Assembly: GCA_049325415.1 (NCBI GenBank)
Contig: JBMOLL010000099.1
Span: 1-50,001, forward strand
From: JBMOLL01 sp049325415
Lineage (GTDB): Bacteria; Bacteroidota; Bacteroidia; Bacteroidales; GCA-2748055
DNA: 50,001 bases
Direction of reading: 5' to 3'
Shown here: piece by piece, positions 34,829-43,242 of the stretch
Layout of the letters: the number at the start of each line of letters is the position of its first letter
Numbering within the stretch: position 1 is the first letter of the stretch
The notes under the pieces: generated by a model
Seen by the model: the letters and a program-made list of their open reading frames with translations, nothing else
Told to the model about the DNA's origin: nothing
Databases searched by the model: none
Position numbers and translations under genes: made by a program

Positions 34829-37800
34829 ATGATCACAGGGGGTACATTACCATACTCAAAGCCAGCAATTGATTTGGCGATGAATCTTAAAAAAGGAACA
34901 ATACGCTTTTTCAGCATCCGTTCAGGTTTGATCCTGAACGAACGGTTCTTTTTTGCCACGCTCCTTTGTGTGTTCAGCCAAATTGCGTTGATCTCTCAGG
35001 TGCCCGCTCTCCAGATGAAATATTTTTCAGCCGACGACGGGATCTTCAGTTCCCAGATCAGATCGGTGGCACAGGACTCAACAGGCTTTATCTGGGTGGG
35101 ATCCCGTGACGGACTCTATCGTTACGACGGCTACAGCTTCAGGTCGTATCGTTTCGGGATGAACGACTCGGCTTCAGTTTCAGGCAATTCGGTGATTACC
35201 CTTTATACCGATTCCGGGAAAAGACTCTGGATCGGAACCAGCAATGGGATCTGCCGCTATGATCCCGGGAACGATAATTTTATAAGATATACCGATTTTG
35301 ACCGTTTTGCCCAGGACTACGGAGTTCAGGTACAAAAATTCGCCGAAGACGATAAGGGCAATATCTACCTGGCTGCAGGACGGCTGCTTTTCCGCATCGA
35401 TATTTCCGGCAGAAACCTGCAACCTGTTCTGGAAGTAAAAAATGGAGATATCATTTCCTTTGTAATCCTGGGAAACGAAGTCTGGTTCGGATGTCAGAAA
35501 CCTGCCGGACTCGTAAGAATGGATTTAAGTACCGGCAAAAATCTGCCACTCGGATTGCGCGGACCGGGCAGTGAGAATCTGAACGACTGTTCCGTTACCG
35601 GGATTATCCTCCAGAAGGGAAAAATCTGGCTGTCGATGCTGGGGGAAGGTATTAAAATGATCGATCCGGTTTCGGGAACGGTTAAAAGCTATCCCAATGC
35701 CACCAGGGATGAAGCCATGGCGGTAAGTATAGCTCCCGACCGTTCAGGCTCGGTATGGTCGCTCGACTTTACCGGTTTGAAATACCTCGATCCGCAGACA
35801 GATCGTTTTATCGGTTTCTACCCGGTCGAAAATGATCCCCATTCCATCAAGGGCGGGGTACATGGCATTTTTCAGGATAAGCAGGGTAATTACTGGATAT
35901 ATCACTCTCCGGGCGGTATTGGCGTTTCAATGAACCTCAAGGGCTTTGAAAGCTTTTCCGATAATATATACAGCTACTGGCACAGCTCGGGCAATAATAT
36001 AACTGCCATCGCCCAGGATGCCAGGGGAAACCTCTGGCTGGGAAGCGGACATAGCGGCATCAGCATTTTCGAGTGGAGTAAAGGGGCTGTAAATAATCTT
36101 TCTCACGATGAAAATGATCCCGGCAGCCTGGGCAGGGGAGCGGTCCTGGTTCTATACCGCGACAGCCACGGGGCTATGTGGACATCGACCTACTCGGGCG
36201 GACTACAATACTACGATGACCGCCGGGGGCGCTTCCACACCTACAATAACGACCCCTCTGATCCACAATCCATTGCCGGGAACGATGTTCGAAGCATCGC
36301 CGAGGACCCGAAGGGGAACCTCTGGCTGGCGGTCCACGGGAAAGGAGTGGACATGCTGGACAGAAAAACCGGGAAATTCACGCATTACAACAAGGAAAAC
36401 AACGGGCTTTCCAACGACTGGACCTACAAAGTACTTTTTGATTACCGGGGAGATCTGTGGGTCGGTTCAGCCTGGGGCCTGAATGTTCTCACTCCCGGCG
36501 ACAGTATTTTCCGCTTCTATTTCCAGCAGCCCGACTCAACGGGAACGCTTTCCTCCAGCGAAGTATCCACACTCTGGGAAGATGAGGACCGGCAACTCTG
36601 GATCGGGACCTCTTCGAGTCTCAATCGTTATGACCGGGAAAACGACCGGTTCGAAAATATCCGGCTGCCGGGAACAGGTACCTATATCTGCGATATACTG
36701 AGCCGAAGCGATAGCCTGCTGTGGATCAGCACGCACGACGGATTGATCTGCTATAATAAACGTAGAGGCTCATCGACGGTTTTCGGCTCCGAAGACGGTT
36801 TGCTCTGCAATGAATTCAATCCCAGATCCTCCTATATTGATTCAACCGGAGCTTTCTTCTTCGGTGGCATAGAAGGAGTGGATTACTTCCACGAAGAGAA
36901 ACTGAGATTCAATCACAGGCCTCCACCTGTCATTATCGACAGGATTTCCATCTTTAACAAGAAAGTATCCCTCAGTGATCCCGATACGATATTTAGCGGT
37001 ATTTTTAACGGCAACAAGGTCATCACTCTCGATTACAACAAGAACTACCTGACCATCGAATACAAAGCCCTGAATTTTATCAACCCGGAAAAGAACAGGT
37101 ATCTCTACATCCTGGAAGGACTGGAGAATAAATGGAAAGATGCGGGAACAAAGACCGAGGCCTATTTCCCCCATCTGCAACCCGGACATTATACCTTCAG
37201 GGTTATTGCAGCCAATAACGACGGGATCTGGAATCCTGAAGGTGCCTCTGTTGAAATTATCATCAGGGCACCATGGTATGGCACTTTCTGGGCAAGGCTC
37301 ACACTGGTCTTTTTGCTTGTCGGCCTGGTATATGCCTATTCGGATTATCGGACCAAAATAATGAGAAAGCAACAGTTGGTTCTTGAAAAGACCATTCAGG
37401 AAAAGACTTATGAACTTTCTGAAAAGAACCGGAACCTCGACAGGGCAAATCAGATGTTGCTGGAACGACAGGATCAGCTGGAACAGCAATCCGAAGAATT
37501 GAAAAGACAGCAGGAAAACCTTGTAAACACCAATGCTGAGCTTCAAAAACTCAACGCCACAAAAGACAAGTTGTTTTCCATTATTGCTCATGACCTTTCC
37601 AATCCCTTTAACACCATCCTGGGTTTCTCCAATCTGCTTGAATCGGATTATCTGCGCCTCAGCGATGAGGAAAGGATGAACTTCATCAGTATCATCAACA
37701 GCTCCTCAAACAAGGTATTTACCCTGTTGCAGCATCTGCTGATGTGGTCAAGAACACAGACCAACAGGATACAGTATAATCCGGCCGATTTGAAAATCAG

Positions 37801-38254
37801 CGACAGTATTGCCGAGACGATCCGTTTGCTCTCCGACAGCCTGGAGCAGAAAGGGATCGGGATCAGCTTTGAACCCGATGCTGACCTGATGGTATGGGCA
37901 GATCCGGACCTCGTCCTGACAACACTTCGCAACCTGATCGGAAATGCCGTGAAGTTCACCCCGCAGAAAGGCCTTATTCAGGTTACCTTAAAGAAAGAGG
38001 CGGGCTATGCCAGGATAACGATCACTGACAATGGAGTTGGAATGGATGAGGAAACCGTCTCCAAACTCCTTTACAACGATCTGATCAACCCTTCAAGGGG
38101 AACAGACGGCGAAGGAGGCAACGGTCTGGGCATATCCTTGTGCAGGGAATTTATAAGGATCAACAGGGGAAAATTCACCATCGAAAGCCAGCCCGGCAAA
38201 GGCAGTACCTTCAGCTTTACCCTGCCGATGACCGGGGACGGAAACGGAAGTTAA
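34829..38254 (+). CDS. Orphan periplasmic-propeller sensor histidine kinase
   Basis: About 1141 residues; an ATG at 34880 (MNLKKGTIRF) is an alternative start. After a hydrophobic export segment (FFFATLLCVFSQIALIS) come two Reg_prop beta-propellers (repeats like FIWVGSRDGLYRYDG, LWLGSGHSGISIFE, LWVGSAWGLNVL), a Y_Y_Y domain (about 690-815), a membrane helix (LTLVFLLVGLVYAY), a coiled coil, HisKA (KLFSIIAHDLSNPFNTILGF) and a HATPase (NAVKF; DNGVGMD; GNGLGISLCREF). This is the hybrid two-component layout of glycan sensors, but it lacks the receiver and AraC parts at the C-terminus, so it must signal to a separate regulator. None is adjacent. Confidence 0.92.
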   Translation: MITGGTLPYSKPAIDLAMNLKKGTIRFFSIRSGLILNERFFFATLLCVFSQIALISQVPALQMKYFSADDGIFSSQIRSVAQDSTGFIWVGSRDGLYRYDGYSFRSYRFGMNDSASVSGNSVITLYTDSGKRLWIGTSNGICRYDPGNDNFIRYTDFDRFAQDYGVQVQKFAEDDKGNIYLAAGRLLFRIDISGRNLQPVLEVKNGDIISFVILGNEVWFGCQKPAGLVRMDLSTGKNLPLGLRGPGSENLNDCSVTGIILQKGKIWLSMLGEGIKMIDPVSGTVKSYPNATRDEAMAVSIAPDRSGSVWSLDFTGLKYLDPQTDRFIGFYPVENDPHSIKGGVHGIFQDKQGNYWIYHSPGGIGVSMNLKGFESFSDNIYSYWHSSGNNITAIAQDARGNLWLGSGHSGISIFEWSKGAVNNLSHDENDPGSLGRGAVLVLYRDSHGAMWTSTYSGGLQYYDDRRGRFHTYNNDPSDPQSIAGNDVRSIAEDPKGNLWLAVHGKGVDMLDRKTGKFTHYNKENNGLSNDWTYKVLFDYRGDLWVGSAWGLNVLTPGDSIFRFYFQQPDSTGTLSSSEVSTLWEDEDRQLWIGTSSSLNRYDRENDRFENIRLPGTGTYICDILSRSDSLLWISTHDGLICYNKRRGSSTVFGSEDGLLCNEFNPRSSYIDSTGAFFFGGIEGVDYFHEEKLRFNHRPPPVIIDRISIFNKKVSLSDPDTIFSGIFNGNKVITLDYNKNYLTIEYKALNFINPEKNRYLYILEGLENKWKDAGTKTEAYFPHLQPGHYTFRVIAANNDGIWNPEGASVEIIIRAPWYGTFWARLTLVFLLVGLVYAYSDYRTKIMRKQQLVLEKTIQEKTYELSEKNRNLDRANQMLLERQDQLEQQSEELKRQQENLVNTNAELQKLNATKDKLFSIIAHDLSNPFNTILGFSNLLESDYLRLSDEERMNFISIINSSSNKVFTLLQHLLMWSRTQTNRIQYNPADLKISDSIAETIRLLSDSLEQKGIGISFEPDADLMVWADPDLVLTTLRNLIGNAVKFTPQKGLIQVTLKKEAGYARITITDNGVGMDEETVSKLLYNDLINPSRGTDGEGGNGLGISLCREFIRINRGKFTIESQPGKGSTFSFTLPMTGDGNGS

Positions 38255-38475
38255 AAAACATCTTCTTTACTGAAGGAACAAATAAAAAAACCGGTATTTT
38301 TATTTGCCCTGACACAGACCTGCCGGCTTTTCACGCTTTATTCAGCATGCGTCACAAATACGAATAGCCTCAAGGGAGAGAATTTTGGGGAAACTGTGCT
38401 TTTGGCTGAAGGTACCGGCATTCCCGGTTTCAGCTATTGTATTCAGGCGCATTGTTCAGCACAATGAGGTACTTA

Positions 38476-38504
38476 TTGAATGGCTACGACGCTTTTTAAT
38501 TTTG
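38476..38504 (+). promoter_or_regulatory. Promoter of the aquaglyceroporin gene
   Basis: TTG (38476-38478), an 18-base spacer and TAATTTTG (38497-38504) approximate the Bacteroidota promoter. The leader would be about 40 bases. A small CATTGT/ACAATG dyad stands just upstream. Confidence 0.5.
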
Positions 38505-38549
38505 AAGTATAACAGCTAACATACCGGGCATCCGGATAAAATAAAACAT

Positions 38550-39287
38550 ATGAATGCACTGATTGCAGAGATTCTGGGAACTATGCTGCTCCTTGCACTT
38601 GGAGGCGGTGTGGTGGCCAATGTGGTACTGAAAGGCACCAAAGGAAATAACAGCGGTTGGATCGTCATCACCACGGGGTGGGCGCTGGGAGTGTTTGTGG
38701 GCGTCGTGGTTTCGGGACCATACAGTGGAGCTCACCTGAATCCTGCGGTTACACTGGCGCTGGCGCTGGCAGGGAAATTCAGCTGGGCACAGGTTCCTGG
38801 CTACATGGCGGCACAGGTGTTCGGAGCAATGCTGGGTTCCTTTGTTGTGTGGCTTACCTACCGGGATCACTTCAATCAGACCGAAGATAAAGCAGCCATT
38901 CTGGGAGTATTCTCCACTGCCCCGGCCATCAGAAAACCCTTATCGAATCTTTGGAGCGAAATTATCGGAACCTTTGTACTGATATTTACTATCTTATATT
39001 TTACCGACGCATCACTTTCCAACAGCCATGAGCTCATCGGACTGGGATCGATCGGTGCCCTGCCGGTCGCCTTCCTGGTATGGGCCATAGGGCTCTCTCT
39101 GGGCGGAACCACAGGATATGCCATTAATCCGGCCAGAGACCTCGGTCCGCGGATCATGCATACCATCCTGCCCATACCGACAAAAGGGAATAGCGACTGG
39201 GCGTATTCCTGGGTTCCAATCATCGGTCCGTTTACCGGGGCTGCACTGGCCGCTGCCCTGTCGCTGCTGTTAAATTCGGCAAAATAA
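38550..39287 (+). CDS. MIP-family channel, aquaglyceroporin (GlpF-like)
   Basis: A 245-residue membrane protein with six helices and the two half-helix NPA motifs: AHLNPAVTLALAL (about 61-73) and YAINPARDLGPRI (about 190-202). The Asp after NPAR is typical of glycerol facilitators rather than strict water channels. It should allow glycerol and other small polyols through the inner membrane. No glycerol kinase is nearby. A short terminator follows. Confidence 0.93.
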   Translation: MNALIAEILGTMLLLALGGGVVANVVLKGTKGNNSGWIVITTGWALGVFVGVVVSGPYSGAHLNPAVTLALALAGKFSWAQVPGYMAAQVFGAMLGSFVVWLTYRDHFNQTEDKAAILGVFSTAPAIRKPLSNLWSEIIGTFVLIFTILYFTDASLSNSHELIGLGSIGALPVAFLVWAIGLSLGGTTGYAINPARDLGPRIMHTILPIPTKGNSDWAYSWVPIIGPFTGAALAAALSLLLNSAK

Positions 39288-39295
39288 TGGCCATT

Positions 39296-39315
39296 CAGCC
39301 CCCTGGCTGTTTTTT
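39296..39315 (+). terminator. Short rho-independent terminator after the MIP channel
   Basis: CAGCC (39296-39300), a CCCT loop, GGCTG (39305-39309) and six T residues. The stem is only 5 bp but GC-rich, and it follows the stop codon by 8 bases. Confidence 0.6.
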
Positions 39316-39321
39316 GCTTCG

Positions 39322-39342
39322 TATCTTTGTACCGACCAATAG
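39322..39342 (+). promoter_or_regulatory. -7 box and shared leader element before DUF1761
   Basis: TATCTTTG (39322-39329) is followed by TACCGACCAATAG. The same 21-base block, with one mismatch, precedes the DUF134 gene, and in both cases the block starts exactly 30 bases before the ATG. Confidence 0.65.
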
Positions 39343-39351
39343 CTGACAGAT

Positions 39352-39759
39352 ATGGAACTAACTTTCCAGCTTTCCGCCATCCACTGGCTCCCTGTGCTGG
39401 TGATGACCGTTTTTTCTTTTATACTTGGCTCCGTGTGGCACATGCCTTTTCTGTTCGGCAAAACATGGACGAAGGAGAATTACGGCGACCAGGATCCCAA
39501 AAAAGGAAACCTGCCCCTCATCTTTGGCGGGACAGCCGTGATGCACCTCCTGCTCATCACGACGCTCAGCGCCCTGGTATCGGAGTCGGGTGCCATGAAA
39601 GGACTGGCCACCGGCTTCCTGATCAGCATTTTCTGGATCCTCCCCGTTATGGCCGGAACCTACCTCTTTGCCGGCAGATCGCTGAAATTACTGGCGATTG
39701 ATGCCGGCCTGTACATGGTCCTCTTTACCCTGTCGGGGCTGGTGCTGGCCATCTGGTAA
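39352..39759 (+). CDS. DUF1761 family membrane protein
   Basis: A 135-residue protein of four membrane helices. HWLPVLVMTVFSFILGSVWH followed by MPFLFGKTW is the family signature near the start, and VMHLLLITTLSALV and FLISIFWILPVMAGTYLF follow. Function is unknown. Its promoter element is shared with the DUF134-NifX-MinD operon downstream, so the two units may respond to the same regulator. 162 bases separate it from the DUF134 gene. Confidence 0.85.
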   Translation: MELTFQLSAIHWLPVLVMTVFSFILGSVWHMPFLFGKTWTKENYGDQDPKKGNLPLIFGGTAVMHLLLITTLSALVSESGAMKGLATGFLISIFWILPVMAGTYLFAGRSLKLLAIDAGLYMVLFTLSGLVLAIW

Positions 39760-39872
39760 GGCCTTTTTGATCCGCTTCCAAAAATTTTATGTGACAGAGA
39801 AATCCCCATCTGTTTCATACGGTCATTTCTGATCTAAACCGATACCCGGCAAAAAAAATGACTATTCATTTT

Positions 39873-39920
39873 ATTTTGAACTATTGTTCATTATCTTTGT
39901 ACCGATCAATAGTTCAAAAT
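39873..39920 (+). promoter_or_regulatory. Operator-promoter of the DUF134/ORP-like operon
   Basis: ATTTTGAACTATTG (39873-39886) and CAATAGTTCAAAAT (39907-39920) form a perfect 14-bp inverted repeat with a 20-base spacer. The spacer contains the -7 box TATCTTTG (39892-39899). The right arm ends one base before the ATG at 39922. A dimeric regulator bound here would block transcription, so this is a strong candidate operator, perhaps for DUF134 itself. Confidence 0.75.
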
Positions 39921-39921
39921 T

Positions 39922-40500
39922 ATGTCGCCCCGATCCAAGACACTTAGAAAAGTATTGAATCCGCCGCAGGTTAAGGGTTTCAAGCCCTATGGACCGGAGG
40001 TGAAGGAACCGGGTAAAGAGCCAGTTTACCTCCTTCTTGAAGAGTTCGAGGCGCTCAGACTCTGCGATTACCTACATCTGAATCATCACGACGCTTCCCT
40101 GCAGATGAATGTGTCACGTCCGACCCTGACCCGGATTTACGCCGCTGCCCTTCATAAGATTGCCACGGCCTTTGTCGAGGGCCGGCCCCTGTCCATTGAA
40201 GGGGGAAAAGTGTATTTCGACAGCGACTGGTATCACTGCAACAGCTGCAGGTGCCATTTCAATAACCCGGAGAAGGAAACCGATGTCAGGAACTGTCCGC
40301 TTTGCGGCAGCACTGACTTTTCGGTCCTGAACGACCTCCCTCAGGAGGAAGATTCAGTCCCTGATGCATGCAACGGATACTGTGTATGCGAAACCTGCGG
40401 CTACGAGATCCGCCATGTCCGCGGCGTACCATGCAAAGAGCACTTTTGCCCCCGTTGCAACAGCCCGATGCGTAGAAAAACACCATCAGAATGTCCATAA
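39922..40500 (+). CDS. DUF134 (UPF0251) HTH regulator with C-terminal zinc ribbons
   Basis: A 192-residue protein. The N-terminal half is DUF134: VKGFKPYGPE, LLLEEFEALRLCDYLHLNH and QMNVSRPTLTRIYAAALHKIA, a sigma70-region-4-like HTH. The C-terminal half (about 105-192), absent from the shorter family members, has two cysteine-ribbon modules: CNSC...CPLCGS and CETCGYEI...CPRCNS. DUF134 genes are commonly found with NifX/ORP-like genes in anaerobes, and it is the first gene of the operon here. I infer that it is a metal- or cluster-sensing autoregulator. The next gene starts 9 bases downstream. Confidence 0.88.
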   Translation: MSPRSKTLRKVLNPPQVKGFKPYGPEVKEPGKEPVYLLLEEFEALRLCDYLHLNHHDASLQMNVSRPTLTRIYAAALHKIATAFVEGRPLSIEGGKVYFDSDWYHCNSCRCHFNNPEKETDVRNCPLCGSTDFSVLNDLPQEEDSVPDACNGYCVCETCGYEIRHVRGVPCKEHFCPRCNSPMRRKTPSECP

Positions 40501-40509
40501 TAAACCAGT

Positions 40510-40827
40510 ATGAAAATAGCCATCACCTCCACAGGAAATGACGTACACGCTAAGCTGGATAAGCGCTTTGGCCGCTGCAGCTATTTTGTGATTTACGATA
40601 CTGAACTTCACTCGGTGGAATTCATTCCAAATCCGAACCGCGAAGCAGAAGAAGGTGCAGGACCGGCTTCCGTTCAGTTCGTAGCCTCAAGAGGAGTGAA
40701 AAAGATTGTATCCGGAGAATTCGGACTGAAGATCAAGTCGCTGCTCGACAGTCTGAAGATCCAGATGATCTCCCTGAATGACGAAGAAAAAACCGTACAG
40801 GAAATAATCACCATGCTTAATCACTGA
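40510..40827 (+). CDS. NifX/NifB-like molybdenum-iron-cluster-binding protein (ORP type), copy 1
   Basis: A 105-residue single-domain protein of the dinitrogenase iron-molybdenum cofactor family: KIAITSTGNDVHAKLDKRFGRCSYFVIYD, then GAGPASVQFVASRGVKKIVSGEFG and an alternating helix/strand end. Members of this group outside nitrogen fixation include the orange protein of Desulfovibrio, which binds a Mo-Cu-S cluster. The full set of nif genes is absent, so a nitrogenase role is unlikely. It lies 3 bases before the DUF5320-like gene. Confidence 0.88.
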   Translation: MKIAITSTGNDVHAKLDKRFGRCSYFVIYDTELHSVEFIPNPNREAEEGAGPASVQFVASRGVKKIVSGEFGLKIKSLLDSLKIQMISLNDEEKTVQEIITMLNH

Positions 40828-40830
40828 ACA

Positions 40831-41031
40831 ATGCCAGGATTTGACAGAAAGGGACCGGAGGGACAAGGTCCGATGACCGGTCGGAAAATGGGCAAATGCA
40901 CCGATTATGGAGCCCGCCTTGGTAAAGGAGAAGAGACGGGCAGCCGGGGTCTCCGGCCCGGCCGGCATAAAAACCGCCTGCCGGGTAAGGGAGGTTTCGC
41001 CGGACCACACCGGGGCAGGAACCTGGATTAG
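40831..41031 (+). CDS. Small Gly/Arg/Lys-rich protein, DUF5320-like
   Basis: A 66-residue, strongly basic protein opening MPGFDRKGPEGQGPMTGRKM, the Met-Pro-x(n)-Gly-Pro-x-Gly-x-Gly-Pro-Met-Thr-Gly-Arg pattern of DUF5320. One cysteine (GKCTDYG) is present. The C-terminal helix of longer members is missing. Function is unknown. Its fixed place between two NifX/ORP-like genes suggests it is a small partner of that system. A 76-base gap follows. Confidence 0.75.
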   Translation: MPGFDRKGPEGQGPMTGRKMGKCTDYGARLGKGEETGSRGLRPGRHKNRLPGKGGFAGPHRGRNLD

Positions 41032-41107
41032 TAGGAACAAAAAAGAAAGCTGAATCGGGGAAGTACCGTCCCCGGAAATGATAATTATATCTGTTAACTG
41101 AAATACA

Positions 41108-41446
41108 ATGAATAAACGTTTTGCCATTCCCCTTGAAAACGGGATTTTATGTGCCCATTTCGGACATTGCGAGAAATTTGCCATCGTCGATGTGGAAAAC
41201 AACACCATCGGAAATATCTCTGAATTAACTCCTCCCGAACACCAGCCCGGGCTTTATCCACGCTGGATCGCCGGTCATGGCGTTACCGACGTCATTGCCG
41301 GAGGTATCGGGCAGAAAGCCATTAACCTTTTCAACGATGAAAAGATCAACGTTCACGTGGGCGCACCGGTCGGTGATGCAGCAACCCTCGTCAGAAATTT
41401 CCTCAATGGAGTTCTGATCCTGAACGGCAACTATTGTGATCATTAA
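41108..41446 (+). CDS. NifX/NifB-like cluster-binding protein (ORP type), copy 2
   Basis: A 112-residue protein of the same family as copy 1 but clearly divergent: KRFAIPLENGILCAHFGHCEKFAIVD, HQPGLYPRWIAGHGVTDVIAGGIGQKAI and VHVGAPVGDAATLVRNFLNG. The CAHFGHCEKF segment (Cys-x4-His-Cys) is rich in possible metal or cluster ligands and is characteristic of the MTH1175-like subgroup. It lies before the two MinD-type ATPase genes. Confidence 0.9.
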   Translation: MNKRFAIPLENGILCAHFGHCEKFAIVDVENNTIGNISELTPPEHQPGLYPRWIAGHGVTDVIAGGIGQKAINLFNDEKINVHVGAPVGDAATLVRNFLNGVLILNGNYCDH

Positions 41447-41501
41447 TCCTGTTCCGGATCTGGACAGCCTGTGAAAATCCCCGGGATTCTCCCGGAAAAG
41501 T

Positions 41502-42380
41502 ATGAAAATTGCAATTGCCAGCGGCAAAGGCGGAACCGGTAAGACATTGGTTTCAACAGCCCTGTTTCATTCCCTTATGACAAACGGCCGGAAAGTGATT
41601 CTTGCCGACTGCGATGCCGAAGAGCCAAACGCCTGTGTCTTTTTTGAAACTCGCGAAGAGGAAAAACGGGAAGTCACGCAGAAAGTGCCCGTCATTGCTA
41701 CGGAAAATTGCACCTTTTGCGGCCGGTGCCACGAGGTATGTAATTATAATGCCATATTTTACCTGCCTCCTGCAGGAATCATCCAGGTAATTGAAGATCT
41801 GTGCCATGGCTGCGGGGCCTGTTCATGGGCCTGCAAGGAAGGTGCTATCTCGGAGAAAGAGGTAGTGCTCGGTAAAGTATCCTCCTTCAGCACAAACAAT
41901 GGTTATACCTTGCTCGAAGGCCGGATGAAAACCGGTGTATTTTCTCCGGTTGCCACCATTAAGGAAACCGTCAGAAAAGCAGCACTGCAGGATCTCGAAA
42001 TTATCCTGCTCGACGCTCCTCCGGGAACTTCCTGTCCCTTCATCCAGACTGTGGCTCAGGCAGGATATGTTATTCTGGTTGCCGAACCCACTCCTTTTGG
42101 CCTCAGCGATCTCAGACAGTCGGTAAACACCCTTAAAACCATGAATATTCCCTTCGGGGTCATCATCAACAAGGCCGGATTGGGTGATGACCGGATAAAG
42201 GACTACCTGAAAACGGAAGATATTGAACTGCTGATGGAAATTCCTTTCAGCAGGAAAATCGCCGAAAATTATGCAGGCGGCAAACTTTTAACGGAAACGG
42301 AACCGAAGTGGCAGCCGGAGTTTGTGAATATGTTCGAACACATCAATCTGAGGTATGGAAATCGCCATAATCAGCGGTAA
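41502..42380 (+). CDS. MinD-family ATPase with inserted 2x[4Fe-4S] ferredoxin domain, copy 1
   Basis: A 292-residue protein. The deviant Walker A motif SGKGGTGKTLVS (residues 7-18) marks the MinD/ParA/Mrp class. A bacterial ferredoxin domain is inserted at about 65-115 with ENCTFCGRCHEVCNYNAI and LCHGCGACSWACKEGAI, giving two [4Fe-4S] sites. LLDAPPGTSCP is the Walker B/switch region. Such ATPases pair with ORP proteins in Desulfovibrio. The next gene begins 26 bases before this stop, so the pair is translationally coupled and probably forms a heterodimer. Confidence 0.93.
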   Translation: MKIAIASGKGGTGKTLVSTALFHSLMTNGRKVILADCDAEEPNACVFFETREEEKREVTQKVPVIATENCTFCGRCHEVCNYNAIFYLPPAGIIQVIEDLCHGCGACSWACKEGAISEKEVVLGKVSSFSTNNGYTLLEGRMKTGVFSPVATIKETVRKAALQDLEIILLDAPPGTSCPFIQTVAQAGYVILVAEPTPFGLSDLRQSVNTLKTMNIPFGVIINKAGLGDDRIKDYLKTEDIELLMEIPFSRKIAENYAGGKLLTETEPKWQPEFVNMFEHINLRYGNRHNQR

Positions 42381-43230
42381 AGGAGGCACGGGAAAATCGA
42401 GTATCAGCGCTGCTTTCGCCACGCTGCACGACCAGGTGATTCTGGCCGATTGCGATGTGGATGCAGCGAACCAGTACATCCTTTTCGATCCGGTCCACGA
42501 CTACGAAGAAAGTTACCAGGGCGGAATGAAAGCCGTCATTGATTACAAACTCTGCTTCAATTGCGGGATTTGCCAGAAATATTGCCGCTTTGATGCGATC
42601 TCCAGGATCGGGAACAGGATCAGCATAACAGAAACTTCCTGCGACGGTTGTCAGCTCTGTGAGCGCGTTTGCCCCACAGCCGCCATTTCAATGGTCAGAA
42701 GCACAGAAAGTCGTTTGTATTCGGGCACTTTCAGAAACGGACTCATGGTTTATGGCCGGCTGGCTCCGGGAGAGGAAAACTCCGGAAAACTGGTCAGCAA
42801 GGTCAGGGAAAGAGCCAGAAAACTTGCCGCTGGTGCCGGGATCAGCACCATCATCCTCGACGGACCGCCGGGGATTGGCTGCCCGGTTTTATCGACAGTT
42901 ACCGGAACCGATGGCGTTGTCATTGTCACGGAACCCACTCTCTCCGGACTTCATGATCTCAGGAGAACCATCGAAACACTGAAAAGCCTGAAACTGAAAA
43001 CCTGGGTCATCATTAACAAATATGATCTGAGTGCTTCGCTCACCTTTCAGATTGCAGGGTATTGCAGGGAAAATGCTATTCCTGTTATTGCCATGCTACC
43101 CTTCGAACCCGGTGTGGTCGAAGCCATGGTCCGGTGCAAAACCATCAGCGAATACCTGCCCTGCTCAGTCCTCACTGATAACCTGAGCAAGGCATGGGAT
43201 GAAATACAAAAAACGTTCAATTCACATTAA
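42355..43230 (+). CDS. MinD-family ATPase with inserted 2x[4Fe-4S] ferredoxin domain, copy 2
   Basis: A 291-residue paralogue of the preceding gene: ISGKGGTGKSSISAAF (Walker A), LADCDVDAANQYIL, ferredoxin insert with LCFNCGICQKYCRFDAI and SCDGCQLCERVCPTAAI, and ILDGPPGIGCPVL. Difference from copy 1 in the residues around the clusters suggests non-identical subunits. It probably uses ATP hydrolysis to deliver electrons or a metal cluster, or to position a partner; this is inferred from the family. A flavoprotein gene follows 12 bases later. Confidence 0.93.
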   Translation: MEIAIISGKGGTGKSSISAAFATLHDQVILADCDVDAANQYILFDPVHDYEESYQGGMKAVIDYKLCFNCGICQKYCRFDAISRIGNRISITETSCDGCQLCERVCPTAAISMVRSTESRLYSGTFRNGLMVYGRLAPGEENSGKLVSKVRERARKLAAGAGISTIILDGPPGIGCPVLSTVTGTDGVVIVTEPTLSGLHDLRRTIETLKSLKLKTWVIINKYDLSASLTFQIAGYCRENAIPVIAMLPFEPGVVEAMVRCKTISEYLPCSVLTDNLSKAWDEIQKTFNSH

Positions 43231-43242
43231 AATCGAAAAAAA

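Noticed and set aside
36842..37591. 249-residue minus-strand open frame
   Set aside because: Antisense to the propeller sensor kinase; no recognisable domain.
40510..41446. NifX-like genes as evidence for nitrogen fixation
   Set aside because: No nifH, nifD, nifK, nifE or nifN is present, and single-domain NifX/ORP proteins are widespread in non-fixing anaerobes.
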